A DNA stretch of 64,000 nucleotides from the NCBI RefSeq assembly GCF_002916655.1, contig NZ_PPSM01000004.1, forward strand, positions 1 to 64,000, written 5' to 3'. How positions within the stretch are numbered: the stretch's first letter is position 1; each line of letters begins with the position of its first letter. Source of the DNA: Novosphingobium sp. HII-3. GTDB lineage: Bacteria > Pseudomonadota > Alphaproteobacteria > Sphingomonadales > Sphingomonadaceae. Below the pieces are notes generated by a model. That model searched no databases and was not told the DNA's origin. It saw nothing but the letters and a program-made list of their open reading frames with translations. Both the position numbers and the translations under genes were made by a program. Shown here piece by piece: positions 25,284 through 35,144 of the stretch.

Positions 25284-28200
25284 GTGACGGACCTCTTCAC
25301 CCATCAGGACAATGCCCGCAACGCCGCGATCAACGCTATCGCCCGCCATATCGCAAGCGGAACCATCAACCGGAAGGTTCTCAATGCCGAGGCGACCGCG
25401 CTCTTTGGCGGGAGCAACGCCGATGGCCGATGGACCCAGCGTGACAGCTTCGAGCTGCTCGAGCAAGGCCTCACCCGTCACGCGCTTAGCCTTCCGCGCG
25501 TCGTGGCAAGCGATGGCATCGCCGCCTTGTCCGCCCTTGTCGAGATGCTGCCGACCCAGACCGTGCGCAGCGAAGACCAGATCCGCTACCAACAGTTCTC
25601 CACTCCGCTCGATCTTGCAGGTCTCGTGGTGCTGCTCGCGCAGCCCAGGCCAAGCGACACCGTGCTCGAGCCCAGCGCCGGCCACGGCAGCCTTGTTGCG
25701 ATGCTTCCGCCCGTAAAGGCCCTGCACCTCAATGAGCTCGATCCCAAGCGCCGCGAGGCCCTGCAGGTACTCTTCCCGGCCGCGACCATCACCGGTCATG
25801 ACGCGGCTCTGCTGGCGGCCACGCTCGAGCCGGGCTTTACTCCCACACTGATCGTAATGAACCCTCCGTTCTCGCGCTCGGAAGGCAGGGGCGTCGATCA
25901 ACTCGCCGCGGTGCGTCACCTGCGCTCCGCACTGTCCCGCCTCGCGCCAGGAGGCCGGATCGTTGCCATCATGCCCGACTGGTTCACGACCAGCGCCGCG
26001 ATGGGCAAGACCTACGATGCAACGCTGACAGGCTGCAGTGTCGTCGGCTCCTATCGTCTCGACAAGTGCTACCACAAGCAAGGCACCAGCGTCGCGGTCC
26101 GGATCTATGTCATCGACAAGAAGCCCGGGCTTGCCCGGCCGACGGTGATTGCCCGCGACAGCGTGGGCCAGCTCCTCGAGGCGATCACGATCGTGCCCCG
26201 GTCGGTTATCGGCGAAATGCGCAAGGTAGCGGCCGCGCCTGCCCTCAAGCCAAGCTTGTTCAAGGCCATGCGATCGACCCGCAAGACACCGCCGCGCACG
26301 ATCGCCGCGCCCAAGCGCAACGATGTCCTGCCCGTGCGCTTCACGGCCCTCGATCTGCCCCGCCCCTTAGGTGAACAGGCTGGCGTCTACCTTCCCTATC
26401 GGCCAAGCCGGATTGACCTTCACGATGCCGGTCAGCATCCCACCGCCCTGGTGGAGTCGGTAGCGATGGGTTCGATCCCTGCTCCCATCCCGCACTACGA
26501 ACCGCGCCTTCACGAGCGCATCGTCAATGAGCGTCGCCTGTCGGAAGCGCAGCTCGAGACCATCGTCTATGCGGGCAACGCCTGGACGCAGTACCTGCAG
26601 GGCCGCTTCATCCCCGACAAGGAAGGCGTGGCGCTCGTCCCAAGCGAGGAAGGCCGCGAGTATCGCAAAGGCTACTTTCTTGGCGACGGCACCGGCGCCG
26701 GCAAAGGGCGACAGGTCGCGGGCTGCATCCTCGACAGTTGGGTCAATGGACGCAAGCGTAACATCTGGGTCTCCAAGAACGAAGCACTCCTGGAAGATGC
26801 GCGCAGGGACTGGCAGGCGCTGGGCGGGATGTCCGCCGACGTTCAACCGCTTTCCGCCTGGAAGATCGATGAGCCTATAACGATGGCGCAGGGCATCCTG
26901 TTCGTCACCTATCCGACCCTGCGCAGCCAGCGCCAGGACGCGACCCGGCTGCGCCAGATCCTCGAGTGGGCCGGTGAGGACTACGAGGGCGTTATCGCCT
27001 TCGACGAAAGCCACGAGATGGGGGGTGTCGCCGGTGGGGAGGGCGCTCTTGGCAAGACCGCCGGCTCCCAACAGGGCATTGCCGGTGTTCTCCTGCAAAA
27101 CCACCTGCCCGACGCGCGGGTTCTCTACGCATCGGCGACCGGAGCCTCGGACGTCAACAATCTCGCATATGCGGTGAGGCTCGGCCTCTGGGGACCGGGT
27201 ACATCCTTCGCCAATCGCGAGAGCTTCATTTCCGAGATCCGCGCCGGAGGCATCGCTGCGATGGAACTGGTCTCACGCGACCTGAAGGCGCTTGGCCTCT
27301 ACCAGGCCCGGGCCCTGAGTTTCGCCGGCCTCGAGTACGATATCCTGAAGCACGAGCTGAGGCCTGACCAGATCGCGATCTACGACGCCTATGCCGATGC
27401 CTGGGCGGTCATCCACCGCAATCTGGAGGCGGCCCTCGCGCTCACCGGCGTCGTTGACGACATCGGCGGCGGGACACTGAACAGCGGCGCCAAGGCGGCG
27501 GCCCGCTCGCGCTTTGAATCGTGCAAGCAGCGCTTCTTCAACCAGGTCCTGCTCTCGATGAAGCTCCCGACCGTGATTGCCGCAATCGACGGGCACATCG
27601 CCGAAGATCAATCCGTCGTCATCCAGCTGGTCACGACCGCTGAGAGCATCCTTGATCGCCGCTTGAACGGGATGAGCCCTGAGGAACGCGCACGGCTCGA
27701 AGTGGATCTCTCCCCGCGAGAGTACATCATGGAGTACCTTGAGCGAGCATTCCCGACCCAGCAGATGCAAACCTACACGGACGAGACCGGCAAGGAATAC
27801 TCCCGGCCCATGTTCACCGACGAAGGCCATCCCGTCCATAACCAGGATGCACTGCGGGCGAAGCAGGATCTGATGGAACAGATCTGCGTGATGCCCCCGA
27901 TCAAGACCGCGCTTGATGCCCTCATCGATCATTACGGGACGGACGCCGTTGCCGAAGTTACCGGCCGCACCAAGCGGCTTGTCTCCCTCGCAGACGGCAC
28001 GCAGCGCCTCGAAAGCCGGTCGGCCAGGACCAATCAGGCCGAGGCGGCCGCGTTCATGGCAGGCGAGAAACGCATCCTCGTTTTCAGCGATGCCGGCGGC
28101 ACCGGACGATCCTATCACGCCAGTCTGGATGCCAGGAACCAGCAACGCCGTGTCCACATCCTGCTCGAACCCGGTTGGCGGGCCGATCGAGCGATCCAGG

Positions 28201-29495
28201 GTCTCGGGCGCACGCACCGCACCCATCAGGCGCAAACCCCGCTGTTCCGTCCATGCACAACCGACTGCAAGGGCGAATTGCGGTTCACCAGCACGATCGC
28301 ACGCCGGCTCGATAGCCTGGGTGCACTTACACGCGGACAGCGGCAAACGGGCGGGCAGAACCTGTTCGACCCGGCTGACAACCTCGAGAGCGAATACGCC
28401 AAGGCCGCGCTCGTCACGTGGTTCGGGCTGCTTCATTCCGGCAAGCTGAAGAGCACCAACCTCACAGACTTCCAGAGCCGCTCCGGGCTCAGCATCACCA
28501 CCGAAGATGGCTGCCTGGTCGAAGACCTCCCGCCGATCACCCGTTGGCTCAATCGCATCCTGGCGCTGCCCATCGGGCTGCAAAACGCGATTTTCGAGGA
28601 GTTCCTGGGCCTGGTAGAAGCCCGGGTTGCCGCAGCCCGCAACGCCGGTACGCTTGATGTCGGGGTCGAGACGATCGCGGCGGACAAGGCTCGCGTCATC
28701 AGCGATGTGGTCCTTCGAACCGATGAGCGGACCGGCGCCACCTCACACTTGCTCTCGATCGAGATCGAGCGCGCGGTTCGTCCTACAACGCTCGAGCGTA
28801 TCCTCGCCATTGCCGATTGCGTCGACAAGCCCAGCTTCCTCCTTAACACGAAATCGGGCCGGGTGGCCTTTGCCGAGCGTGCCCGGTCACTCATGGAGGA
28901 CAGCGGCGAGCTCATCGAGCGCGTGGTCCTGACCCGGCCGACACGGCACGAATACAAGATCGCGGCCGATCTGGCCGAAAGCGCATGGGAAGCTACTGAC
29001 ATCGAGACCTTCTCGCGCCTCTGGTCGACCGAGGTGGCTGAAGCGGCCGCGAAGACCGAAACCGATACGATCCACATTGCGACCGGGCTGCTTCTCCCGA
29101 TCTGGAACTCACTTCCGCGCGACTACATCGCGGTGCGCCGTGTGGTCGATGACGAGGGGAGCAGCTGGCTCGGCCGCCTTGTCAGCGAAAGCGATGTTCC
29201 CTCGATCCTGTCGAAGTTCGGTATCGCCAGCGAGTTCCAGGCTTCCCCAGAGGCGGTCCTTGCAACTCTCGCCCGGAAGGGCTCGGCCGTCATCGAGCGG
29301 CCCTGGCCGATGACCATCAGGAAGAGCCTGGTGAACAGCGAACAGCGCATCGAACTCGCAGGTGAACTGTACACGCAGCTGGCCTGGCTCAAGTCCCTCG
29401 GGTGCTTCACGGAGATCATCCAGTTCAAGACCCGGATCTTTGTGCCCGTGGGGCAGGCAGACGCGATTCTCGCGTCGATCCTCAAGGCAGCCTGA
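25284..29495 (+). CDS. SAM methyltransferase fused to strawberry-notch helicase
   Basis: This is a 1403-residue two-domain protein. The N-terminal N6-adenine-type methyltransferase has motif I EPSAGHGSL near residue 129 and motif IV NPPF near residue 193. The C-terminal SF2 strawberry-notch-like helicase has Walker A GDGTGAGKG near residue 467, DESHE near residue 574, and the arginine motif GLGRTHRT near residue 973. Such proteins occur on conjugative plasmids and phages. Phage P1 DarB, a methyltransferase-helicase that protects DNA from type I restriction, is a functional analogue. An anti-restriction or establishment role is therefore a reasonable inference, supported by ardC nearby. Confidence 0.88.
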   Translation: MTDLFTHQDNARNAAINAIARHIASGTINRKVLNAEATALFGGSNADGRWTQRDSFELLEQGLTRHALSLPRVVASDGIAALSALVEMLPTQTVRSEDQIRYQQFSTPLDLAGLVVLLAQPRPSDTVLEPSAGHGSLVAMLPPVKALHLNELDPKRREALQVLFPAATITGHDAALLAATLEPGFTPTLIVMNPPFSRSEGRGVDQLAAVRHLRSALSRLAPGGRIVAIMPDWFTTSAAMGKTYDATLTGCSVVGSYRLDKCYHKQGTSVAVRIYVIDKKPGLARPTVIARDSVGQLLEAITIVPRSVIGEMRKVAAAPALKPSLFKAMRSTRKTPPRTIAAPKRNDVLPVRFTALDLPRPLGEQAGVYLPYRPSRIDLHDAGQHPTALVESVAMGSIPAPIPHYEPRLHERIVNERRLSEAQLETIVYAGNAWTQYLQGRFIPDKEGVALVPSEEGREYRKGYFLGDGTGAGKGRQVAGCILDSWVNGRKRNIWVSKNEALLEDARRDWQALGGMSADVQPLSAWKIDEPITMAQGILFVTYPTLRSQRQDATRLRQILEWAGEDYEGVIAFDESHEMGGVAGGEGALGKTAGSQQGIAGVLLQNHLPDARVLYASATGASDVNNLAYAVRLGLWGPGTSFANRESFISEIRAGGIAAMELVSRDLKALGLYQARALSFAGLEYDILKHELRPDQIAIYDAYADAWAVIHRNLEAALALTGVVDDIGGGTLNSGAKAAARSRFESCKQRFFNQVLLSMKLPTVIAAIDGHIAEDQSVVIQLVTTAESILDRRLNGMSPEERARLEVDLSPREYIMEYLERAFPTQQMQTYTDETGKEYSRPMFTDEGHPVHNQDALRAKQDLMEQICVMPPIKTALDALIDHYGTDAVAEVTGRTKRLVSLADGTQRLESRSARTNQAEAAAFMAGEKRILVFSDAGGTGRSYHASLDARNQQRRVHILLEPGWRADRAIQGLGRTHRTHQAQTPLFRPCTTDCKGELRFTSTIARRLDSLGALTRGQRQTGGQNLFDPADNLESEYAKAALVTWFGLLHSGKLKSTNLTDFQSRSGLSITTEDGCLVEDLPPITRWLNRILALPIGLQNAIFEEFLGLVEARVAAARNAGTLDVGVETIAADKARVISDVVLRTDERTGATSHLLSIEIERAVRPTTLERILAIADCVDKPSFLLNTKSGRVAFAERARSLMEDSGELIERVVLTRPTRHEYKIAADLAESAWEATDIETFSRLWSTEVAEAAAKTETDTIHIATGLLLPIWNSLPRDYIAVRRVVDDEGSSWLGRLVSESDVPSILSKFGIASEFQASPEAVLATLARKGSAVIERPWPMTIRKSLVNSEQRIELAGELYTQLAWLKSLGCFTEIIQFKTRIFVPVGQADAILASILKAA

Positions 29496-29563
29496 AGAGA
29501 GGAGAGGAGGGGGAAGGGGATGGTGTCCCGGCAGAAGAACGGGGCATCAGAAGGAGATTTCCG
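29496..29563 (+). promoter_or_regulatory. Polypurine-hairpin leader 3
   Basis: A long purine tract (29494-29520, with GAGGAGGGGGAAGGGGA at its end) is followed by a 9-bp hairpin: GGTGTCCCG (29522-29530) with CGGGGCATC (29540-29548), two G-U pairs and a nine-base loop. The 3' arm is followed by AGAAGGAG, the ribosome site for the GTG start at 29564. Confidence 0.7.
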
Positions 29564-31663
29564 GTGCAAGAACTCATCCCCCTCAACAAGCTTCAACTCT
29601 CCGACAACAACGTGCGCAAGACGCACAACCAGGAGGCCGACGAGCAGCTGTCGCATGACATCGAAGCGCGTGGCCTGCTGCAGAACCTGATTGTCACGAA
29701 GGCGAAGAAGCGCGGCCACTTCGATGTAATCGCCGGTGGCCGACGCCTGCGCGCCATGACGATGATCGTCGAACGTGGTGCATGGGAAGCCGACCGCGCG
29801 GTGCCCTGCATGTTGCTTGTGGCGAGCGATGAGCAGATCGCCGAGACCTCTCTTGCCGAAAACTTCCAGCGCCTCGCCATGACGCCTGCCGAGGAATGCC
29901 GCGCATTCCAGCACTTCATCTCGCAGGATGAGGATACCCGCGAAGTCGCTCGTCGCTTCGGCGTGACGCGCCGGTTCGTCGAGGGGCGTCTGCGCCTCGC
30001 TTCGCTTGCCGAGCCGATCTTCGAGGCTCTCGCGAGCGGCGAAATGTCGCTCGAAATGGCCAAGGCCTACGCCTCGACGGACCAGCACGCTGTGCAGCTT
30101 CGGGTCTATGAGCAGGCGAAATACTACGGCGACAATCCCGACTACGTGCGCCGCCAGATCGCCAACGGCAGCGTGCGCGGAAACGATCCTCTCGCCTTGC
30201 TCGTCGGCGAAGATGCCTACACGGCAGCAGGCGGGCGCATCGAGCGTGACCTTTTCACCGCCGCATCGGAAGATCGCTGGACCGATCTGGAAACCCTGCA
30301 GCAACTCGCGGCCGCCAAGCTCGAAGGTGAAGCTGCCCGTCTCCTGGAGGAAACCGGCCTCGGCACCATCTGGCCGGTGGCATCCACGTCCAGCTGGCAG
30401 GCCGCGCGCGATCTCGGCCTCAACCGTGTCAGCTTGCCCCCGGCACCGCTCAGCGAGGAAGCTACTGCACGTATCGGTGAGATCGAGGAGCGCATCGAGG
30501 CGATCTGCATCGAGCTCGATGGCATCGACGAGGAATCCGACGAAGCCCAGGCGCTCAATGAGGAATACGACCGGCTCGACGAGGAGATGCAGGACCTCTC
30601 GAACCCCACGGCCGAACTTCCCGACGAATGGAAGGCCGAGGTGGGTCGCTTCCTGATCGTCACGACCAAGGGCGAGATGGTGCTGGAAGCTGACTATTTC
30701 AGCGAAAAGCACCTGCGCATGGAACGTGACGAGGACGGCAAGGTCACGGGCGGCAGCTTCGAGGAACCCTCGGGATCGAACCGTGCACCGGCCAAACCTT
30801 CGGCGCCCGAAGCCACCGGACCGGGAGGCAAGGCCTACAGCGCGCGCCTGTTCGACGAACTGGCCGTCCAGCGCCGCAACATCCTGTCGGCATCGTTGCT
30901 GAGCGATCCGGGCCTCGCGCTCGACTATGCCATCTTCGCGCTCGCCGATGGCCTGCTGCACAGCTACGACAACCGCGGCACGACGATCCGAGCGCCGCGC
31001 CCGCAGGATCCGGTTCTCGACTCGACGGTTCCCAAGGGCATGGCGGACGAGATAATCGCCGGCGCCTACGACGCCCTCGACAAGGCTTGGGGCGAGCACA
31101 AGGGCGTGGTCGAGCGGTTCATGGCCTTCCGTGAACTGGACGATGAGGCCAAGGGCGCCTGGATCGCCTACACCGTCGCCACCTCGATCGAGGCCAAGAT
31201 GGGTTACGCCTCGGGGTACAACCCCATCCACGCCCAGCTTGGCCAGCTGCTCGAGATCGAGCCTGCGGCGATGTGGCGCCCCACCGCCCAGAACTACTTC
31301 GACCGGATCAACAAGGGCAGCATCCTTGAACTTCTCAAGGATGTCGGGGGCGCCGAACTCTCCACGCGGTACGCCGCCTCGAAGAAGACCGAGATCTCGG
31401 AGAGCTGCGAGAAGCTGTTCGCCGGCGAGGTCATCGTCGAGGACGCCATCAAGGAACGCGCCCTGGCCTGGGTTCCTGCAGCAATGCGCTTTGACACCGA
31501 GACGCCCCAAACGAGCGAGCCCGGTTCGACGCAAAGCGATGACGTCGACCATGACAGCGAAGAAGAGCCCGATGGCTTCGATCCGAACGTCAACGACGGA
31601 CTCGGCGACGAATACAGCGAGGACACCATCGACGCTGACGAGAATGAGATCATCAGCGCCTGA
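29564..31663 (+). CDS. ParB/Spo0J-domain (ParB-like nuclease) protein
   Basis: The start at GTG 29564 is set by AAGGAG eight bases upstream and gives 699 residues. The N-terminal ParB/sulfiredoxin-like domain reads IPLNKLQLSDNNVRKT, then the GGRRL box near residue 65, and a helix-turn-helix region around VARRFGVTRRFVEGRL. A long C-terminal part with an acidic helical stretch (about 300-360) and a very acidic tail follows. This type is distinct from the partition ParB and is widespread on alphaproteobacterial plasmids beside the strawberry-notch gene. The GGRR box may give CTP binding or nuclease-like activity; the role is not known. Confidence 0.85.
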   Translation: MQELIPLNKLQLSDNNVRKTHNQEADEQLSHDIEARGLLQNLIVTKAKKRGHFDVIAGGRRLRAMTMIVERGAWEADRAVPCMLLVASDEQIAETSLAENFQRLAMTPAEECRAFQHFISQDEDTREVARRFGVTRRFVEGRLRLASLAEPIFEALASGEMSLEMAKAYASTDQHAVQLRVYEQAKYYGDNPDYVRRQIANGSVRGNDPLALLVGEDAYTAAGGRIERDLFTAASEDRWTDLETLQQLAAAKLEGEAARLLEETGLGTIWPVASTSSWQAARDLGLNRVSLPPAPLSEEATARIGEIEERIEAICIELDGIDEESDEAQALNEEYDRLDEEMQDLSNPTAELPDEWKAEVGRFLIVTTKGEMVLEADYFSEKHLRMERDEDGKVTGGSFEEPSGSNRAPAKPSAPEATGPGGKAYSARLFDELAVQRRNILSASLLSDPGLALDYAIFALADGLLHSYDNRGTTIRAPRPQDPVLDSTVPKGMADEIIAGAYDALDKAWGEHKGVVERFMAFRELDDEAKGAWIAYTVATSIEAKMGYASGYNPIHAQLGQLLEIEPAAMWRPTAQNYFDRINKGSILELLKDVGGAELSTRYAASKKTEISESCEKLFAGEVIVEDAIKERALAWVPAAMRFDTETPQTSEPGSTQSDDVDHDSEEEPDGFDPNVNDGLGDEYSEDTIDADENEIISA

Positions 31664-31692
31664 TCGCTCACTCTCCTCCTGATGAAAACCTG

Positions 31693-31725
31693 GGCCCGGG
31701 GCATCATGCCACCGGGCCTTTTTTT
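31693..31725 (+). terminator. Rho-independent terminator
   Basis: GGCCCGG (31693-31699) pairs with CCGGGCC (31712-31718), with an inner GGCAT/ATGCC pairing, followed by seven T residues. It ends the 24398-31663 unit. Confidence 0.85.
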
Positions 31726-31748
31726 CTCATGTTAAAAGGGACGCTACG

Positions 31749-32690
31749 ATGCGCCGTGGGGCCAAGCGCGACATCGCGCAGGAAATTACCAACCTCATCA
31801 TCGCCAAGATCGAGCAAGGGGTACTGCCCTGGCGGCGGCCCTGGCGCACGCTTGGCGCAGGCGGCCGACCCTTACGCGCAGGCGGACAGGCCTATACCGG
31901 CATCAACTCAATCCTGCTTTGGGCAATTGCCGATGGCAGCGGCTATCAATCGCGGTTCTGGATGACCAAGCGGCAGGCCGAGGAACTTGGTGGCCGGGTC
32001 CTGAAGGGGGCCAGACCTGCCCCCAGCGTCTATTTCAACACCATGCGCAAGGCAGCAGGCCCGACGCTGACCGGCGATGAGGGCGGCGTGCGCTTTATCC
32101 GTTTCATGCGTTCCTACCTCGTCTACAACTGCGACGAAATCGAAGGCTTGCCATCACGCTTTCATCCCGATCCGCTCGATCTTACCCCTCCTGATCCCTC
32201 CGAGCACCAGACGGCGATCGATGCCTTCTTCTCGCCCATACCGATCGAGCTGCGCCAGGGAGGCGACAGGGCTTACTACTCGCCCGGTGGCGACTACGTG
32301 CAGATGCCGCCCAAGGCCGCCTTCATCAGCAGCGATCACCACGCGGCAACCCTCGGTCACGAATTTGCCCACGCGACGGGCGCAGCTCACCGCCTTGGCC
32401 GGGAGTTTGGCCGCAGGTTCGGCGATAAGGCATATGCCTTCGAAGAGGTGATTGCCGATATGACATCGGGAATGATCTGCTCGGATCTAGGTCTGCCGTG
32501 CGAACTCCATGACAGCCACGCCAGCTACGTGGATCATTGGATCGGCATCCTCAAGGCCGACAAAAGCGCGATCATCACAGCCGCGGCCAAAGCCGAACAG
32601 GCCTACAAATGGCTTGCAGCCTGGTCCACCCACACCCGCGAAGCCGTAACGGAGGAAAGCCATGAAGCGGCACTTCAAGCTCACGCTTAA
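31749..32690 (+). CDS. ardC: ArdC-like anti-restriction protein / zincin
   Basis: The 313-residue protein has the ArdC N-terminal ssDNA-binding domain (IIAKIEQGVLPWRRPW and the GINSILLW motif) and a C-terminal zincin-like metallopeptidase domain. The zinc motif is HEFAH at residues 204-208, with a further acidic ligand in FEEVIADM. ArdC of IncW plasmid R388 protects incoming DNA against restriction in new hosts. Its neighbourhood with the methyltransferase-helicase gene suggests a shared anti-restriction task. Confidence 0.9.
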   Translation: MRRGAKRDIAQEITNLIIAKIEQGVLPWRRPWRTLGAGGRPLRAGGQAYTGINSILLWAIADGSGYQSRFWMTKRQAEELGGRVLKGARPAPSVYFNTMRKAAGPTLTGDEGGVRFIRFMRSYLVYNCDEIEGLPSRFHPDPLDLTPPDPSEHQTAIDAFFSPIPIELRQGGDRAYYSPGGDYVQMPPKAAFISSDHHAATLGHEFAHATGAAHRLGREFGRRFGDKAYAFEEVIADMTSGMICSDLGLPCELHDSHASYVDHWIGILKADKSAIITAAAKAEQAYKWLAAWSTHTREAVTEESHEAALQAHA

Positions 32691-33042
32691 GCTCTCGCCC
32701 GACGATCTTCTGATCCTCACGACCTACCTTGAGCACGCCTATGACAGAGCACTTATCGGGCGGTGCGTGATGCCGGGCCCGCTATCGCGGCGGCTACGCG
32801 AACTTGCTGCAGCCGATCCCACGGACATGGGATTCCATCATCTCATCATGCTGATGTCTCCAGGTTGGGAAATCAGCGATGTAGAAGGCGATGCCGTGAC
32901 GATCGTCACGGGGCCGGCAGGAGCCAGCCTGGCACAGACGATCGAACTGCTCGGCCGCCTTGTTCCTAGCTGCCTAGAGACTGAGATCCACTACGAGCCT
33001 GTCGGGGCAGCCCAGGACCCGGAGGGCAACGCCCTCCACTGA
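32662..33042 (+). CDS. Unknown small protein
   Basis: This gene overlaps the end of ardC by 29 bases with a GGAGGAAAG site inside ardC, so it is translationally linked. The product is 126 residues, soluble and mixed alpha/beta, opening MKRHFKLTLKLSPDDLLILTTYLEHAYDRAL. No family is recognised. Confidence 0.65.
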   Translation: MKRHFKLTLKLSPDDLLILTTYLEHAYDRALIGRCVMPGPLSRRLRELAAADPTDMGFHHLIMLMSPGWEISDVEGDAVTIVTGPAGASLAQTIELLGRLVPSCLETEIHYEPVGAAQDPEGNALH

Positions 33043-33093
33043 AAAGAGGAGGGGGAAGGACACATGCATCCAACCAGATGATGGAGGTTTGCA
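33041..33093 (+). promoter_or_regulatory. Polypurine-hairpin leader 4
   Basis: The purine tract GAAAAGAGGAGGGGGAAGGA (33041-33060) is followed by a bulged hairpin: CATGCATC (33063-33070) with GATGATG (33077-33083), loop CAACCA. The 3' arm runs into GGAGG, the ribosome site for the TTG start at 33094. Confidence 0.6.
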
Positions 33094-33738
33094 TTGTCCT
33101 ACGACCTGGATTTCCGCTTCCGCCGTGCTCTGCACCCCGAGGGACTCACCACGTTTGCGACGTGCATGGCAGCTCTGAACGATGCAGCCAGCGACGCCCA
33201 ACGTGCCGGCCACGATCCCGCACACGATCCCGCCGTCCAACTCTTTGCCAAACGGCTGACCCGCCTCACCGACGGATCTCTTGGTGAAGAGCATCCCGAC
33301 GATGCACCGCTGCGCGAAGCGTGCATGGCCCGCGTAGCCGAACTTCGGCATAAACCCGCGATCGTTGCTCTCCTGCGCAAAGGCGTCGATTACCTGCCTG
33401 AGGATCTGCGAGCCTTCAGGCGCGAGGGACAACGCGCCGTCCGCCAGATTGCGGCCGAGCTCGGCCTTACACGGTCGGACTACCGGCTCGACTACAACGC
33501 GCCCAACCCCTCGCTCGCGGGCGACATCGTCCTTGAAAGCGCGAACCTCTACCTTCGCCTTTCTGTCGAACGCTTTGGTTCGCCGGCTCTCACGTATCGC
33601 CATCGGCATTGGAAGAAACCCGGCCACCAGGTCCGCCACGCCAGCGCATCGAGCCTTGCCGATATTCCCGCTCTTGCCCGCCAGATCGCCTGCCATTTGC
33701 AGATCGACATAAGCGGACCTCAACCAACCCTCATGTAG
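33094..33738 (+). CDS. Unknown protein
   Basis: The start is TTG at 33094, supported by GGAGG six bases upstream and by the polypurine leader. The 214-residue soluble protein opens MSYDLDFRFRRALHPEGL and is rich in Arg and Ala. The last third carries a paired-strand pattern (ESANLYLRLSVERFGSPALTY). No family is recognised. Confidence 0.65.
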   Translation: MSYDLDFRFRRALHPEGLTTFATCMAALNDAASDAQRAGHDPAHDPAVQLFAKRLTRLTDGSLGEEHPDDAPLREACMARVAELRHKPAIVALLRKGVDYLPEDLRAFRREGQRAVRQIAAELGLTRSDYRLDYNAPNPSLAGDIVLESANLYLRLSVERFGSPALTYRHRHWKKPGHQVRHASASSLADIPALARQIACHLQIDISGPQPTLM

Positions 33739-33748
33739 GAGACAAGCC

Positions 33749-34363
33749 ATGGGATGGCTCTCGATGCCGCTCGCCAGCATGGGCGGGCACACAAGCCCCA
33801 AGCAATATCTCGATGCACAGTTTACCTATGAGCGCGCTTCGACCGATGATCTGCCGTTCCACGGCTACCGGGTGCTGGAAAGCGCCTGTCCCGGGAACCG
33901 GGTCTACTACGCGGCACTCGAACGGTACGACACTACCGGCACGCAGGACGTGAACGCCGTTGTGTGCCTGGTGCGCTGGAACCCCAAGGCCGCCGATGGA
34001 TTCGTTTTTGCATACAAGGACATGAGCGAAGGAATGGGGCCGTACGAGGCCAGTTGCCCATTGCGGATCCTCGATCGCCTCTCGTCTTCCAACGATCCAA
34101 ACGCGCTGGACTGGCGCCGGCGCTGTTATGCAGCAATCCAGCGACGATCGCGAAAGCTACCTGACGGCGCGTTGATCCGCTTTCCTGACCCCGTGGCGTT
34201 CAGCGACGGGAATCGCCACGAGGTGATGCGCGTAAAGCGAGAAGGAACAAGGATCATCCTCACAAACCGCGACGGCGCTGGGCGCTACCGTGTCAGCAAC
34301 CTGCTCGACCGCAAGTTCGAGATCCTGCGCGAGCGCAAGATCTCACCCACCATCTTCACCTGA
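33749..34363 (+). CDS. Unknown protein
   Basis: The 204-residue soluble protein has a clear TAGGAGA site before ATG 33749. The N-terminus (MGWLSMPLASMGGHTSPKQYL) is characteristic of a recurrent plasmid-encoded family, but I cannot name its function. It lies 10 bp after the previous gene, in the same operon. Confidence 0.65.
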   Translation: MGWLSMPLASMGGHTSPKQYLDAQFTYERASTDDLPFHGYRVLESACPGNRVYYAALERYDTTGTQDVNAVVCLVRWNPKAADGFVFAYKDMSEGMGPYEASCPLRILDRLSSSNDPNALDWRRRCYAAIQRRSRKLPDGALIRFPDPVAFSDGNRHEVMRVKREGTRIILTNRDGAGRYRVSNLLDRKFEILRERKISPTIFT

Positions 34364-34375
34364 AAGGCCGACCCT

Positions 34376-34582
34376 GTGCAGAACGAGTATTCACTGGACC
34401 CGCGTCGGCGTCAGCTTTGCAGCCGAACCAACGCGGATCGGCTTGCGCAGCAGATGTGCGAGATAACGACACAGCCCTTTTCCGTGGTGCGAACAGAGTG
34501 CCGGTTGCAGCCCTATCGAGTGGTGAGAACCGATGAAACAAGCCCCGGCGACACGATCGAACTAGAGGTCATCGCCCTGTGA
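34376..34582 (+). CDS. Unknown small protein
   Basis: This is a 68-residue frame with a GTG start just after the previous gene (GAAAGG upstream). It contains three Cys/Arg-rich stretches and no recognisable motif. It ends exactly where the convergent minus-strand gene ends. Support is mainly its position at the end of an operon. Confidence 0.4.
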   Translation: MQNEYSLDPRRRQLCSRTNADRLAQQMCEITTQPFSVVRTECRLQPYRVVRTDETSPGDTIELEVIAL

Positions 34583-35080
34583 TCACTCGTCGATCACCCC
34601 GCCAAGGTCAGGATCGAGATACCAGGACGGGCCTTCCTCAAAATCGGGATCAGCGCTCACAAGAGGACCATCAGGCTGGGCGGCGACGTAAGGATTGACC
34701 ATGGGCGCCGGCCACTTCTTTGCCCTGAACAGATCAGCCGAGATGATGGTCCGCTTGGCAAGGATCTCTTCGAGCCACACCAGGACGTCGAGCATCTGGA
34801 CGATGCCGCGCCCGGCCAGCTGGTAATAGAGGCAACGCTGATAGTCGTCGCACTGCGTGTTCAGGACCCTCGCAAGCCGCTTCTTGGCCCCGATCCGACC
34901 TTCGTGGACGCCCTCGACCGCCTCGCGCAGCTCACGCGTTGAGTAGTAGGCATCGAACGGCTCGATGCCGATCGATGCGTTGGCGACCATGCGCTTTGCA
35001 GGCGTGTTGCGCTCATCGAGCGCTTCATCCCTGAGTTGAATATCCAGGTCAAAGCGGCCAATCTCGAATTTCTTGGTCAT
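34583..35080 (-). CDS. Unknown protein
   Basis: The predicted product is 165 residues and soluble. It has a helical middle (residues 45-125) and an acidic C-terminal tail with two short similar motifs (ADPDFEEGPSWYLDPDL). A GGAG-like site precedes ATG 35080. It is one of few minus-strand genes in this half of the window. No family is recognised. Confidence 0.6.
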   Translation of the reverse strand: MTKKFEIGRFDLDIQLRDEALDERNTPAKRMVANASIGIEPFDAYYSTRELREAVEGVHEGRIGAKKRLARVLNTQCDDYQRCLYYQLAGRGIVQMLDVLVWLEEILAKRTIISADLFRAKKWPAPMVNPYVAAQPDGPLVSADPDFEEGPSWYLDPDLGGVIDE

Positions 35081-35144
35081 GCAGCTCTCCTAATTCTGCG
35101 AACATACCAAGAACAAACACCCCGTGCAAGAGGCTGTTTGAAGT

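Noticed and set aside
29123..31552. Long minus-strand frame (about 800 codons) opposite the ParB-like gene
   Set aside because: The plus-strand frame has ParB motifs, a ribosome site and a terminator; the minus frame is a shadow crossing two unrelated plus-strand genes.
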